A stretch of 64,000 bases of DNA from Acidobacteriota bacterium (GTDB lineage Bacteria; Acidobacteriota; Aminicenantia; Aminicenantales; Saccharicenantaceae). The translations under genes were made by a program, and so were the position numbers. The notes below the pieces were generated by a model. The model was not told the origin of the DNA. It saw nothing but the letters and a program-made list of their open reading frames with translations, and made no database searches. Shown in pieces: positions 9,566-18,148 of this stretch (within the stretch, counting starts at the first letter, position 1; each line of letters begins with the position of its first letter). The stretch covers positions 62,001-126,000 of the forward strand of contig JBDKSB010000001.1 of NCBI GenBank assembly GCA_039683095.1. The letters run 5' to 3'.

Positions 9566-11266
9566 ATGTCGAACATCGGCTCCTACGACGAACGGATCAA
9601 GGACTTCAGCTGGTCGATCGCCGAGAAGGAGCTGGGCTACAAGCCCGGCGACGTCATCAACATCGGCTGGTACTGCACCGACCGCATCTGCCGGCTGGGC
9701 CAGGCCGGCAAGGTCGCCCTCCACTGGGAGGGCTTCACCGGCGTCGAGAAGACCTACACCTACAACGACATCCGGCTGGCCAGCAACACCATCGCCGTCT
9801 TCCTCCGCGGCCTGGGGATCAAGCCCGAGGAGCGGGTCTGCCTGTTCATGGACCGCGTCCCCGAGCTCTACCTGGGCTTCCTGGGCATCCTCAAGACCGG
9901 GGCCATCGCCCAGCCGCTTTTCTCGGCCTTCGGCGACGAGTCGCTCCTCGTCCGCCTGTCCAACGCCGAGACATCGGCCGTCATCACCCAGAAGAAGCAC
10001 GCCCCCAAGGTCCGCAAGATCCTCGACAAGCTGCCGCACCTGCGCCACATCATCATCGTCGACCACGACGGCGCCCCGCTCAAGGACCGCGAGGTCGCCT
10101 TCTCCCTCGAGAAGGCCGCCCCGGTCGAGCATTTCGACGTCCACCCGACGACGGCCGAATCGCCTTCGGTCCTGCACTACACCTCGGGCACGACGGGCAT
10201 GCCCAAGGGCGTCAAGCACGTCCACTATTCGCTCATCTCCCAGTACCTGACGGCCAAGTGGGTCCTCGACCTGCGGGACGACGACATCTACTGGTGCACG
10301 GCCGACCCCGGCTGGGTCACCGGCACCTCCTACGGCATCATCGCCCCCTTCGCCCTGGGCGTCACCCAGTGCGTCCTCGACGCCGGGTTCTCGGCCGAAG
10401 CCTGGTACAAGTGGATCGAGAAGCGCAAGGTGACGATGTGGTACTCGGCGCCGACGGCCATCCGCTCGCTGATGAAGGCCGGCGACGAGATCGTCAAGAA
10501 GCACGATCTCTCCTCCCTCCGCCACCTGGCCAGCGTCGGCGAGCCGCTCAACTCCGAGGCCGTCGTCTGGTCCCAGCGGGTCTTCGGCAAGCCGTTCTAC
10601 GACACCTACTGGCAGACCGAGACGGGCTCGATCGTCATCAGCAACTACCCGGGCATGGAGGTCCGGCCGGGCTCGATGGGCAAGCCCTTCCCCGGCATAA
10701 CCGGGACCGTGCTCGACCCGGTCAGGAACGAGCCCTGCCAGACCCACGGCAAGATCGGCCTGGTGGCCCTCAAGTTCGACTGGCCCTCGCGGATGCGGAC
10801 CTACTGGAACAACCCCGAGGCCTTCCAGAAGAAGTTCCGCAACGGCTGGTACATCACCGGCGACCGGTCCAAGCTCGACGCCGACGGCTACTTCTGGTTC
10901 GCCGGCCGCGACGACGACATCATCAACACGGCCGGCCACCTGGTCAGCCCGTTCGAGGTCGAGTCGGCCCTGCTCGAGCACCCGGCCGTGGCCGAGTCGG
11001 CCGTCGTCAGCAAGCCCGACCCCATCAACCTCGAGGTGGTCAAGGCCTTCGTCACCCTCAAGCCCGGCTTCACGGCCAGCCAGGACCTCGACCTCGAGAT
11101 CATGAACTTCATCCGCAAGAAGCTCTCGCCCCTGGCCATGCCCCAGGAGATCGAGTTCATCCCCTCGCTCCCGAAGACGCGGAGCGGCAAGATCATGCGC
11201 CGGCTCCTCCACGCCAAGGAATGGGGCGAGGAGATCGGCGACACCTCGACGCTCGAGAACGACTGA
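9566..11266 (+). CDS. Acetyl-CoA-synthetase-like AMP-forming ligase
   Basis: ANL-superfamily adenylate-forming enzyme of 566 residues. The P-loop-like motif YTSGTTGMPKG is at 205-215, an Acs-type PGWVTG segment follows, WQTETG keeps the tryptophan that narrows the acyl pocket to short chains in acetyl-CoA synthetase, the hinge region contains GRDDDIINTAGH, and the catalytic lysine is K542 in PKTRSGK. This points to a short-chain acyl substrate, probably acetate or propionate. The next gene is a stand-alone acyl carrier protein, so the acceptor may be the ACP arm rather than free CoA. That transfer is inference; simple acetyl-CoA synthesis is the alternative. The ribosome site is an early GGAAGGGAG. 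Confidence 0.85.
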   Translation: MSNIGSYDERIKDFSWSIAEKELGYKPGDVINIGWYCTDRICRLGQAGKVALHWEGFTGVEKTYTYNDIRLASNTIAVFLRGLGIKPEERVCLFMDRVPELYLGFLGILKTGAIAQPLFSAFGDESLLVRLSNAETSAVITQKKHAPKVRKILDKLPHLRHIIIVDHDGAPLKDREVAFSLEKAAPVEHFDVHPTTAESPSVLHYTSGTTGMPKGVKHVHYSLISQYLTAKWVLDLRDDDIYWCTADPGWVTGTSYGIIAPFALGVTQCVLDAGFSAEAWYKWIEKRKVTMWYSAPTAIRSLMKAGDEIVKKHDLSSLRHLASVGEPLNSEAVVWSQRVFGKPFYDTYWQTETGSIVISNYPGMEVRPGSMGKPFPGITGTVLDPVRNEPCQTHGKIGLVALKFDWPSRMRTYWNNPEAFQKKFRNGWYITGDRSKLDADGYFWFAGRDDDIINTAGHLVSPFEVESALLEHPAVAESAVVSKPDPINLEVVKAFVTLKPGFTASQDLDLEIMNFIRKKLSPLAMPQEIEFIPSLPKTRSGKIMRRLLHAKEWGEEIGDTSTLEND

Positions 11267-11271
11267 CCCAT

Positions 11272-11314
11272 GGGGACATGTTCCGAATTCTCCGGAATCC
11301 GGTACGCGTCCCCC
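11272..11314. repeat. REP-like palindrome between ligase and ACP genes
   Basis: GGGGACATG at 11272-11280 and GTCCCC at 11309-11314 enclose a smaller inverted repeat TTCCG/CGGAA. The outer word matches the GGGACATG repeats at 2757, 2802, 24940 and 33792. It lies inside the operon and would form a hairpin in the transcript. Confidence 0.5.
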
Positions 11315-11337
11315 ACTATAAGATAAGGAGCATTCCT

Positions 11338-11595
11338 ATGGCAGACGAACTCAAGGACATCGTGCTCAATTATGTCACCAAGGAGTACCTCGAGGACGAC
11401 AGCGAGCCGCTGACCTACGACACGCCGCTCATCTCGGGCGGCATCGTCGACTCGTTCTCGATGGTCTCGCTGAAGCGTTTCCTCGAGAACAAGTACCAGA
11501 TCGCCATCCCGGACGACGAGGCCACGCCCGAGGCCTTCGACTCGGTCAACAGGATCGCCGCCCTGGTCGAGCGCTTCATGGCCAAGAAGGGCTAA
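11338..11595 (+). CDS. Acyl carrier protein
   Basis: Small acidic carrier protein of 85 residues. The phosphopantetheine site is Ser39 in GGIVDSFSMVSL, a DSF rather than the usual DSL, with the following hydrophobic helix as in ACP and PCP folds. The ATG is preceded by AAGGAG. It sits between an adenylating ligase and a PLP-dependent C-acyltransferase and 13 bases upstream of the latter, with an AcpS at the head of the unit. This is the layout of a dedicated carrier protein, not of the fatty-acid ACP, which normally lies beside fabD, fabG and fabF. The gene was picked out from within a longer shadow reading frame. Confidence 0.9.
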   Translation: MADELKDIVLNYVTKEYLEDDSEPLTYDTPLISGGIVDSFSMVSLKRFLENKYQIAIPDDEATPEAFDSVNRIAALVERFMAKKG

Positions 11596-11607
11596 GAGGA
11601 GGGGACC

Positions 11608-12855
11608 ATGGCCTACAGCGACAAGGTCCGCGGCGCCTATAAGGCCACGCTCAAGGGCATCGAGGACGCCGGGCTGTTCAAGCGGGAACGCCTCATCCAT
11701 TCGCCCCAGGCGGCCGACATCGAGGTCGAGTTCCCGGCCGGCTCCCCCCTCAGGAAGGTCATCAACATGTGCGCCAACAACTACCTGGGGCTGTCGAGCC
11801 ACCCCGAGGTCATCAAGGCGGCGCACGAAGGGCTCGAGTCGCGCGGCTACGGCATGTCCTCGGTCCGCTTCATCTGCGGCACCCAGGACATCCACCGCGA
11901 GCTCGAGAACAAGCTGACCGCGTTCCTCGGGACCGAGGACACGCTCCTCTTCCCGTCCTGCATGGACGCCAACGCCGGCGTCTTCGAGGCCATCCTGACC
12001 AAGGACGACGTCATCATCTCCGACCGCCTCGTCCACGCCTCGCTCGTCGACGGCATCCGCCTCTGCAGCGCCATGCACGACACGATCAAGCACTCCGACA
12101 TGGAGCACCTCGAGGAGAAGCTCCAGCTCCACGCCGACAAGCGCTTCAAGCTGGTCGTCACCGACGGCGTCTTCTCCATGGACGGCGACGCGGCCAAGCT
12201 CGACGAGATGGCCCGCCTCTGCGAGAAGCACGACGCCATGCTCCTCGTCGACGACTCGCACGCCACCGGCTTCATCGGCAAGACGGGCCGGGGGACGCAC
12301 GAGCGCTGCGGCGTCGTCGGCAAGATCGACGTCATCACCACGACCTTCGGCAAGGCCCTCGGCGGGGCGTCCGGGGGCTGCGTCAGCGGCCGGCGCGAGC
12401 TGGTCGAGATGTGCCGGCAGCGGGCCCGGCCGTACCTCTTCTCGAACACCATCGCCCCGGTCGTCGTCGAGGGCGTCCTCAGGGTCATGGACCTGATCAC
12501 CGGCTCGACCGAGCGGCGCGACAAGCTCGAGCGCAACGCCGCCTACTGGCGCAAGGGCCTGACCGAGGCCGGGTTCGTCCTCAAGGAAGGGGATACGCCG
12601 ATCATCCCGGTCATGCTCTTCAACGCCAAGCTGGCCCAGGACGTCTCCCAGGCGCTCTACGACGAGGGAATCTACGCCATCGGCTTCTTCTTCCCGGTCG
12701 TCGCCCAGGGCCAGGCCCGGATCAGGACCCAGATCTCGGCCGGCCACGAGATCCACCACCTCGACAAGGCCCTGGCCGCGTTCGCCAAGGTGGGCAAGAA
12801 GTTCGACATCCTGGGCAAGACCAAGCAGGAGATCATCGCCAAGTACGGCCTGTAA
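11608..12855 (+). CDS. Kbl-like alpha-oxoamine synthase, ACP-associated
   Basis: PLP enzyme of 415 residues related to glycine C-acetyltransferase. It shares SVRFICGTQ, the [10 protein letters not shown] segment and the PLP-lysine context [13 protein letters not shown] with the Kbl at 3846. It differs by a longer N-terminal segment (DIEVEFPAGSPLRK), by LVHASLVDG in place of LNHASIIDG at the active-site histidine, and by a 20-residue C-terminal tail ending in KQEIIAKYGL. The family condenses an acyl thioester with an amino acid and releases CO2, except that Kbl itself runs on glycine. Following an ACP and its probable loading ligase, it likely uses an acyl-ACP. GAGGAGGGG precedes the ATG. Confidence 0.85.
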   Translation: MAYSDKVRGAYKATLKGIEDAGLFKRERLIHSPQAADIEVEFPAGSPLRKVINMCANNYLGLSSHPEVIKAAHEGLESRGYGMSSVRFICGTQDIHRELENKLTAFLGTEDTLLFPSCMDANAGVFEAILTKDDVIISDRLVHASLVDGIRLCSAMHDTIKHSDMEHLEEKLQLHADKRFKLVVTDGVFSMDGDAAKLDEMARLCEKHDAMLLVDDSHATGFIGKTGRGTHERCGVVGKIDVITTTFGKALGGASGGCVSGRRELVEMCRQRARPYLFSNTIAPVVVEGVLRVMDLITGSTERRDKLERNAAYWRKGLTEAGFVLKEGDTPIIPVMLFNAKLAQDVSQALYDEGIYAIGFFFPVVAQGQARIRTQISAGHEIHHLDKALAAFAKVGKKFDILGKTKQEIIAKYGL

Positions 12856-12867
12856 AGGATTTTCCGG

Positions 12868-12903
12868 AAAGGGGCTGCCCCTGCACGGGGCAGCCCCTTT
12901 TTT
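12868..12903 (+). terminator. Intrinsic terminator of the acpS-ACP operon
   Basis: A perfect 14-base stem, AAAGGGGCTGCCCC at 12868-12881 and its complement at 12887-12900, with a five-base loop and a run of six T residues (12898-12903). It lies 13 bases after the stop of the Kbl-like gene and closes the unit. Confidence 0.9.
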
Positions 12904-13036
12904 GATGGTTCTTCTCCCGCTTCCGGGGAGCCCCTTGCGCAGGCCTGGCTCAGGGCATCTTTCTCCATTGTCATTTTCCCGGCATTCTGCCATATTGGAG
13001 TCTGGCTGGACGGAAAGTCCGTACGGGGAGGGTGAC

Positions 13037-13492
13037 ATGAAGAAGTTCTGTCTTGTGGGGATCTTCGTCGTCGTCGCGGCCATCGGCCTGGGGCCGGCCC
13101 TGCAGGCGGCCGAGGCCCAGCACGTCGCGCCGCCGGCGAAGAAAGCGCTCCAGGCCAAGCCGTTCACGATGACCGACTTCGGCCCGTGGAACGAAGAGGT
13201 GGCCAAAAAGCACGTTCCCACTGTCACGTTCGAGAAAACGGGCGCCGGCCTCAAGGTCACCGTGCGGGTCGACAACCATCCAATGGACCCCCAGAAGCCG
13301 CACTGGATCGAGTGGATCCTGCTCGAGGACGCGGACGGCCGGAAGCTCGGCGAGAAGAGGTTCAAGGCCGCCGACCCGGGCCCGGCGACCGCCGTGTTCG
13401 AGCTGCCGGCCGTGCCCGACAAGGTCAAGGCGCTCGAGCGCTGTAACATCCACGGCATCTGGCTGAAAGAGGCGGCCGTCGAGCTCAAGTGA
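13037..13492 (+). CDS. Exported superoxide reductase (desulfoferrodoxin iron-site domain)
   Basis: Reduces superoxide to hydrogen peroxide. The 151-residue protein starts with a signal peptide (about residues 1-25), so the enzyme should be periplasmic. All five ligands of the mononuclear Fe(His)4Cys centre are present: His59 in KKHVP, His81 in NHPM, His89 in PHWIEW, Cys136 and His139 in CNIHGIW. The N-terminal desulforedoxin domain of two-iron forms is missing. The position of the catalytic-loop glutamate (EKHVP in Pyrococcus) is a lysine. ATG chosen because GGGAGGGTGAC precedes it and a signal peptide begins there; longer frames reach back into the terminator. Confidence 0.88.
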   Translation: MKKFCLVGIFVVVAAIGLGPALQAAEAQHVAPPAKKALQAKPFTMTDFGPWNEEVAKKHVPTVTFEKTGAGLKVTVRVDNHPMDPQKPHWIEWILLEDADGRKLGEKRFKAADPGPATAVFELPAVPDKVKALERCNIHGIWLKEAAVELK

Positions 13493-13527
13493 CGCGCTGG
13501 CGCCGGGCCATTCCCGCCGGCTTCGTC

Positions 13528-13556
13528 TTGACACTCCCCCGAAGGGTGTATTATAC
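13528..13556 (+). promoter_or_regulatory. Sigma70 promoter for the acetate transporter gene
   Basis: TTGACA at 13528-13533, then TTATAC at 13551-13556 after 17 bases (or TATTAT at 13549 after 15). The spacer contains an imperfect ACAC/GTGT inverted repeat. The start codon is about 35 bases downstream. Confidence 0.65.
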
Positions 13557-13591
13557 CTGGCCCAACGACATCCGCCCGGAGGAGCATCAAG

Positions 13592-14179
13592 ATGGCCACG
13601 AACAGCAGCCTCGCCAATCCCGCGCCGCTCGGCCTGATGGGCTTCGGCATGACCACGGTCCTTCTCAACATCCACAACGCCGGGTTCTTCCCCCTGAGCG
13701 CCATGGTCCTGGCCATGGGCATTTTCTACGGCGGCATCGCCCAGATCATCGCCGGGATCATGGATTTCAAGAAGGGCAACACCTTCGGGACGACGGCCTT
13801 CACCTCCTACGGCCTGTTCTGGCTGTCGCTCGTCGCCATCTGGATCATCCCCGGGACGGGGGCCCCGAGCGGCGCGGTCACGCCCGCTCCCTACCTGGCC
13901 TGGTACCTGTTCCTGTGGGGCCTGTTCACTTTCTTCATGTGGTTCGGCACGTTCGGCAAGAACCGGGCCCTGCAGTTCGTCTTCCTCAGCCTGACCATCC
14001 TGTTCTGGCTGCTGGCCGCCCGCGACTGGACCGGCTCGGCGCTCGTCGGCCGGATCGCCGGCTTCGAAGGCATCGTCTGCGGCCTGTCGGCCATCTACCT
14101 GGCCATGGCCGAGGTCCTGAACGAGGCCAAGGGCCGGACCGTGCTGCCGATCGGCGTCATCAACAAGATCGTGGACTGA
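13592..14179 (+). CDS. satP: Acetate/succinate uptake transporter, SatP (YaaH) family
   Basis: Six-helix membrane protein of 195 residues in the GPR1/FUN34/YaaH family. The family signature [14 protein letters not shown] is at residues 9-22, and aromatic-rich helices ([16 protein letters not shown]) follow as in SatP. Members take up acetate and succinate with protons. GGAGGAG precedes the ATG. Acetate import would suit the acetyl-CoA-synthetase-like ligase at 9566 and the acyl-CoA synthetase at 31081, but nothing in the sequence links them directly. Confidence 0.9.
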   Translation: MATNSSLANPAPLGLMGFGMTTVLLNIHNAGFFPLSAMVLAMGIFYGGIAQIIAGIMDFKKGNTFGTTAFTSYGLFWLSLVAIWIIPGTGAPSGAVTPAPYLAWYLFLWGLFTFFMWFGTFGKNRALQFVFLSLTILFWLLAARDWTGSALVGRIAGFEGIVCGLSAIYLAMAEVLNEAKGRTVLPIGVINKIVD

Positions 14180-14214
14180 GGGCGTGCCGGACGGCCGGGT
14201 TCGCCTTTCCGGTA

Positions 14215-14242
14215 TTGACCCGCCCGGGCTCCCGGGTATATA
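14215..14242 (+). promoter_or_regulatory. Promoter for the M28 peptidase gene
   Basis: TTGACC at 14215-14220, a 16-base spacer and TATATA at 14237-14242. The spacer is largely the palindrome CCCGGGCTCCCGGG. The start codon lies 40 bases downstream. Confidence 0.55.
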
Positions 14243-14282
14243 ACGTCCCGGAACGTCGAACGCCGTCCCCAAGGAGTCCGCG

Positions 14283-16502
14283 ATGTCCAAACGCCTGCCG
14301 CTCGTCCTCGCCGGCGTCGTCGCCTGCGTTCTCGCGCTGACGACCGCCGCCGCCGCCCAATACACGCCCTGGCTCTACTGGACCTTCCTGCCCCAGGCCC
14401 AGACCGACGAGATCGTCGGCGAGGCCTCCGGCGAATCAGCCTGGAACACCATCGCCGAGATCAACGCCTTCAACCGGCAGCGCTTCCCCGAGGAATTCGC
14501 CGGCAACTTCCTGGAGACCCAGGTCGTCGTCCGCAAGCTCAAGAGCTACGGCTTCGAGGGCGTCGACATCGTGACCTGCCCGGGCGGGCCGGCCTGGGTG
14601 GCCCTCAAGGGCGAGCTCTGGGAGACCAGGCCCGGGCGCCAGAAGCTGGCCTCGATCAACGACATGCTGCCCATGCTGGCCTCCGGCAGCTCGGACGCCG
14701 ACGTCACGACCGAGCTCGTCTGGATCGGCCGCGGCACCGCCAAGGAGATCGCCGACGCCAACGTGGCCGGCAAGATCGCGGTCACCGAGGGAGCCCTGAT
14801 GATGGCCTACGGCCCGGCCGTCGGGAAAGGCGCCCTCGGCCTCATCTCGATCAGCCTGTCCCGGCCGTATTTCGACCCGCTCCAGATGCCCTGGAACGGG
14901 ATCATGACGCGGCGGCGTCCCGCCGGCCCGGGTCCCGCCGGCCAGCCCGGCCAGCCCGGACAAACGCCTCCCCCCGGCGGCGGCCGGCCCCCGGCTCCGG
15001 CCGAACAGGCCGCGCCGGCGCCCCAGGCCCAGGGCTTCGCCTTCCAGCTGAACGTCCGCGAGGGCGACATCCTCAAGCGCCGCCTGCTGGCCAACGAGAA
15101 GATCACCGTCCGGGCCCAGGTCCGGACGAAGACGGAGACGGCCGACCTCGAGAACGTCGTCTGCGCCATCCCCGGCGCCGACCCCGCCGCCGGCGAGATC
15201 ATCCTCTCCGCCCATCTCTTCGAGGGCTTCCAGAAGCAGGGCGCCAACGACAACATCTCCGGCAGCGCCACCATCCTCGAGGTCGCCCGGACGCTCCAGA
15301 CCCTCATCGCGGACGGCCGCCTGCCGCGGCCGAAGAGGACCATCCGCTTCATCTGGGGCCCCGAGTTCTCCGGCATCGGCGAGTGGGTCCGCACTCACCG
15401 CGAGATCATGGAGCGGACGCTCTGCAACATCAACATGGACATGGTCGGCGAGTGGCTGTCCAGGAACCAGTCGTTCTTCTGCCTGATGCGGACGACCTAC
15501 GGCCATCCCCATTACATCAACGACGTCATGGAGAACTATTACCGCTACGTCGGCGAGGGCAACCGCGAGCGCATCCAGAACCGGGCCGGCGCCTCGGGCG
15601 TGCCCGTCCGGATCGTCGCCCCCTCCGGCGCGGACGAGCCCTTCGTCTATTCGATCGAAACGCATTACGGGGCCTCCGACCATGAGGTCTTCAACGATTG
15701 GGCCGTGGGCGTGCCGGGCGTCATGATGATCGCCTGGCCCGACAAGTGGTACCACACCTCGGGCGACACGGCCGACAAGTCCGATCCGACCCAGCTCAAG
15801 CGGGCCGCCGTCATCGGGGCGGCGGGCGCGTACACGGTCGCCGCCGCGGACGCGGAGGCCGCCTCGGCTATCGCCGCCGAGACGGCCTCGAACGCCGTCC
15901 GCCGGCTCGGCCATGAGCTCGCGGCGGCCCTCGAAGCGCTCAACGCGGCCACGGCCGGGACGTTCGCCGACGATTCACGCTACGCCAGGGGCATTTTCGA
16001 AGCCGCCGTCCTGAACGAGAAGGAAACGCTGGCCTCCGTCCTCGAGCTGGCGCCCGGCGACGCCGGGCTCGCGGCCGACGTGGCCCGGCTGTCCAAGTCC
16101 GTGGACGGCACCGGGGCGGCCGGCCTGGCGGCCCTCGAGGCCCGGCGGGCGGCCGTGGCCCGCAAGCTCGGGGTCAAGGCTGCGCCCATGGTCCTGACCG
16201 AGCTCGAAAAGAAAGCCGCCAGGATCGTGCCCCGGCCTACGGCCAAGGTCCGGGAGGGCGGCTACCGCGAATACCAGAAGTTCCTGACGGCCGTCACGCC
16301 CGCCGACCGGCTGAAGTTCCCCCTGGCCGGCAAGGGCCTGGCCCTGGCCAATCAAGGCGAGCTGCAGCTCCTGGTCAACGGCAGGCACAGCGCCCTGGAC
16401 ATCCTGAAGATGCTCGACGCCCAGAACGAGCGGCGCTCGACGCTCCAGGCCGTTCTCAACTGCCTGGAGATCCTGAAGCTGGCCGGGCTGGTCGAATGGT
16501 GA
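14283..16502 (+). CDS. Exported M28-family metallopeptidase
   Basis: Zinc aminopeptidase-like protein of 739 residues with a signal peptide (about 1-25). A PA-like region is followed by an unusual Pro/Gly/Gln-rich stretch around residues 215-255, a likely flexible insert or linker. The M28 core follows: AHLFEG (His311, where most relatives have HYD), GANDNISG (Asp323), a PEFSGIGE glutamate segment, NMDMVG, DHEVFND and WYHTSGDTADKSDP. These cover the expected zinc ligands and general base. A C-terminal extension of about 200 residues is helical and unassigned. Substrate unknown; peptide or amino-acid release outside the cytoplasm is the likely role. Upstream spacer has AAGGAG. Confidence 0.85.
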   Translation: MSKRLPLVLAGVVACVLALTTAAAAQYTPWLYWTFLPQAQTDEIVGEASGESAWNTIAEINAFNRQRFPEEFAGNFLETQVVVRKLKSYGFEGVDIVTCPGGPAWVALKGELWETRPGRQKLASINDMLPMLASGSSDADVTTELVWIGRGTAKEIADANVAGKIAVTEGALMMAYGPAVGKGALGLISISLSRPYFDPLQMPWNGIMTRRRPAGPGPAGQPGQPGQTPPPGGGRPPAPAEQAAPAPQAQGFAFQLNVREGDILKRRLLANEKITVRAQVRTKTETADLENVVCAIPGADPAAGEIILSAHLFEGFQKQGANDNISGSATILEVARTLQTLIADGRLPRPKRTIRFIWGPEFSGIGEWVRTHREIMERTLCNINMDMVGEWLSRNQSFFCLMRTTYGHPHYINDVMENYYRYVGEGNRERIQNRAGASGVPVRIVAPSGADEPFVYSIETHYGASDHEVFNDWAVGVPGVMMIAWPDKWYHTSGDTADKSDPTQLKRAAVIGAAGAYTVAAADAEAASAIAAETASNAVRRLGHELAAALEALNAATAGTFADDSRYARGIFEAAVLNEKETLASVLELAPGDAGLAADVARLSKSVDGTGAAGLAALEARRAAVARKLGVKAAPMVLTELEKKAARIVPRPTAKVREGGYREYQKFLTAVTPADRLKFPLAGKGLALANQGELQLLVNGRHSALDILKMLDAQNERRSTLQAVLNCLEILKLAGLVEW

Positions 16503-16537
16503 GCGGGGTCTTGGCCTTCGCGATATAATAATAAGTC

Positions 16538-18145
16538 ATGACCTGGAGCCAGGGAAGGAGCGCGCGCGCCGCTTTCGGGGCGCTTTCCGCCACCGCTCTC
16601 GCGGCCATCCTGCTTTCGGCCGCCGCGTGCGGCGGCCGCCGCGCCCCCGCGGTCACGCACGTCATCTTCTTCATCGGCGACGGGATGTCGGCCGAGTCGG
16701 AGGTCGCGGCCAGCCGCTACCTCTACGGCAAGGACGACGGCCTGGCCTGGCAGCATCTTCCGGCCAGGGCCTACGTCGCGACCTGGGATGTCAACGCCTA
16801 CAACAGCCATGCCCGGGCGGCCGGCCGGCCGCCCTATTCCCGGTCGTCGTTCGACCCCGCCCTCGGCTACGACGTCAAGACCAGCGGAGCGAAGCCGCTG
16901 GCCGGCCCCGGGATCACGCAACGTTTCCCGCCGGGTCCGGCCACCGACTCGGCCTCGGCGGCCACGGCCCTGGCCACGGGCTTCAAGACGGACTCGGGCA
17001 ACATCGCCTGGCTCCCGGGCGACCCGCCCGGCGGCCGCCTGACGACCATCCTCGAGGACGCGCGGGCGCGGCTCGGGGCGGAGATCGGGGTCATCAGCAC
17101 CGTTCCGTTCGATCACGCGACGCCGGCCGCCTTCGTCAGCCACAACACCGGCCGCGGCGCCTATTACACCGGCCTCAAGGGCTACCAGGGGCTGGGCCTC
17201 GCCGACGAGATCATCCTCAGGACCAAGCCCGATGTCGTCATCGGCGGCGGCTCGCCGCTCCTCGACAATCCGGGTTTCGATACCCGGAAGGGCTACATCT
17301 CGGAATCGCTCTACCGGGCGCTCCAGTCCTCCCCGGACTACGTCTTCGTCGAGCGCAAGCCGGGCCAGGACGGCGGCCGGGCCCTGGCCGAGGGGGCGGC
17401 CGAGGCCGTCCGCGAGGGCCGCAAGCTCTTCGCGCTCTTCGGCGGCAGGGGCGGGAACTTCGAAGTGCCGCAGGTCGATGATTCGCCCGGCCAGCCGCGG
17501 GTCACGCCCGGAAGCGCGGAGAACCCGTCGCTGGCGGAGGCGGCGGAGGCCGCCCTCGGTTATCTCAGTCACGGCCCCAAGGGCTTCGTCCTCGTTATCG
17601 AAGAGGGCGACATCGATTGGGCCAACCACGACAACGACTACCGGGCCATGATCGGCTGCGTCGCCGACCTCGACGCCGCCGTCCGGGCGGCCCTGGCCTT
17701 CGTCGACAAGCCGGGGGACGACGTCGATTGGACCAACACGGTGCTCCTGGTCACGGCCGACCACGCCACGGGAGGGCTGCTGCTGGGGCCGGGCGCGACG
17801 CTCGGCGCCGGCGGCTTGCCCCGCGAGGTGGCCCGCGTCGACGAGGAAGGGCAGCCTCCGGCCAAGATCGGCAGCGACCGGGGGCCGATGAACGGCCCGG
17901 TCATCAAGAAGCCCGACTATCCCTCGCCCTACGACTACCCGGACGGCGATGTTTCCTACGGCACGGCCGGGCACACCAACGAACTCGTCGATCTGGCCGT
18001 CATCGGCGCCGCGGCGCCGGACTTCATGCGCTTCCGCGGCGCCTGGTACCCCGGGCCGATCCTCGACAACACCCAGATCAACGCCGCCCTCAGGCAAGCC
18101 CTGGGCCTGCCGCCGCTCGGCCGTCATGCCGGCCGGGCGAACTGA
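16538..18145 (+). CDS. Alkaline phosphatase, exported
   Basis: Phosphomonoesterase of 535 residues in the PhoA superfamily. The metal-binding HVIFFIGDGMS lies near residue 45, the nucleophile motif TDSASAATALATG places the serine at 138, and later metal segments EEGDIDWANHDND and TADHATGG are present. The N-terminus is a signal peptide ending SAAAC, so a lipid-anchored form is possible, though the lipobox is not canonical. A TATAAT box at 16524-16529 is only 9 bases before the ATG, which suggests a near-leaderless message from this site or readthrough from the M28 gene 35 bases upstream. The gene ends three bases from the convergent DUF1080 gene. Confidence 0.9.
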   Translation: MTWSQGRSARAAFGALSATALAAILLSAAACGGRRAPAVTHVIFFIGDGMSAESEVAASRYLYGKDDGLAWQHLPARAYVATWDVNAYNSHARAAGRPPYSRSSFDPALGYDVKTSGAKPLAGPGITQRFPPGPATDSASAATALATGFKTDSGNIAWLPGDPPGGRLTTILEDARARLGAEIGVISTVPFDHATPAAFVSHNTGRGAYYTGLKGYQGLGLADEIILRTKPDVVIGGGSPLLDNPGFDTRKGYISESLYRALQSSPDYVFVERKPGQDGGRALAEGAAEAVREGRKLFALFGGRGGNFEVPQVDDSPGQPRVTPGSAENPSLAEAAEAALGYLSHGPKGFVLVIEEGDIDWANHDNDYRAMIGCVADLDAAVRAALAFVDKPGDDVDWTNTVLLVTADHATGGLLLGPGATLGAGGLPREVARVDEEGQPPAKIGSDRGPMNGPVIKKPDYPSPYDYPDGDVSYGTAGHTNELVDLAVIGAAAPDFMRFRGAWYPGPILDNTQINAALRQALGLPPLGRHAGRAN

Positions 18146-18148
18146 TCC

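Noticed and set aside
9499-11595. A 698-residue frame overlapping the ligase gene
   Set aside because: Most of it is an Arg/Pro-rich shadow of the ligase gene; only its last 85 residues, from the ATG at 11338, are real (the ACP).
11608-12855. Serine palmitoyltransferase for sphingolipids
   Set aside because: The SVRFICGTQ signature is that of Kbl, not the SPT pattern, and no ceramide synthase or reductase gene is nearby; the ACP context still makes a lipid role worth testing.
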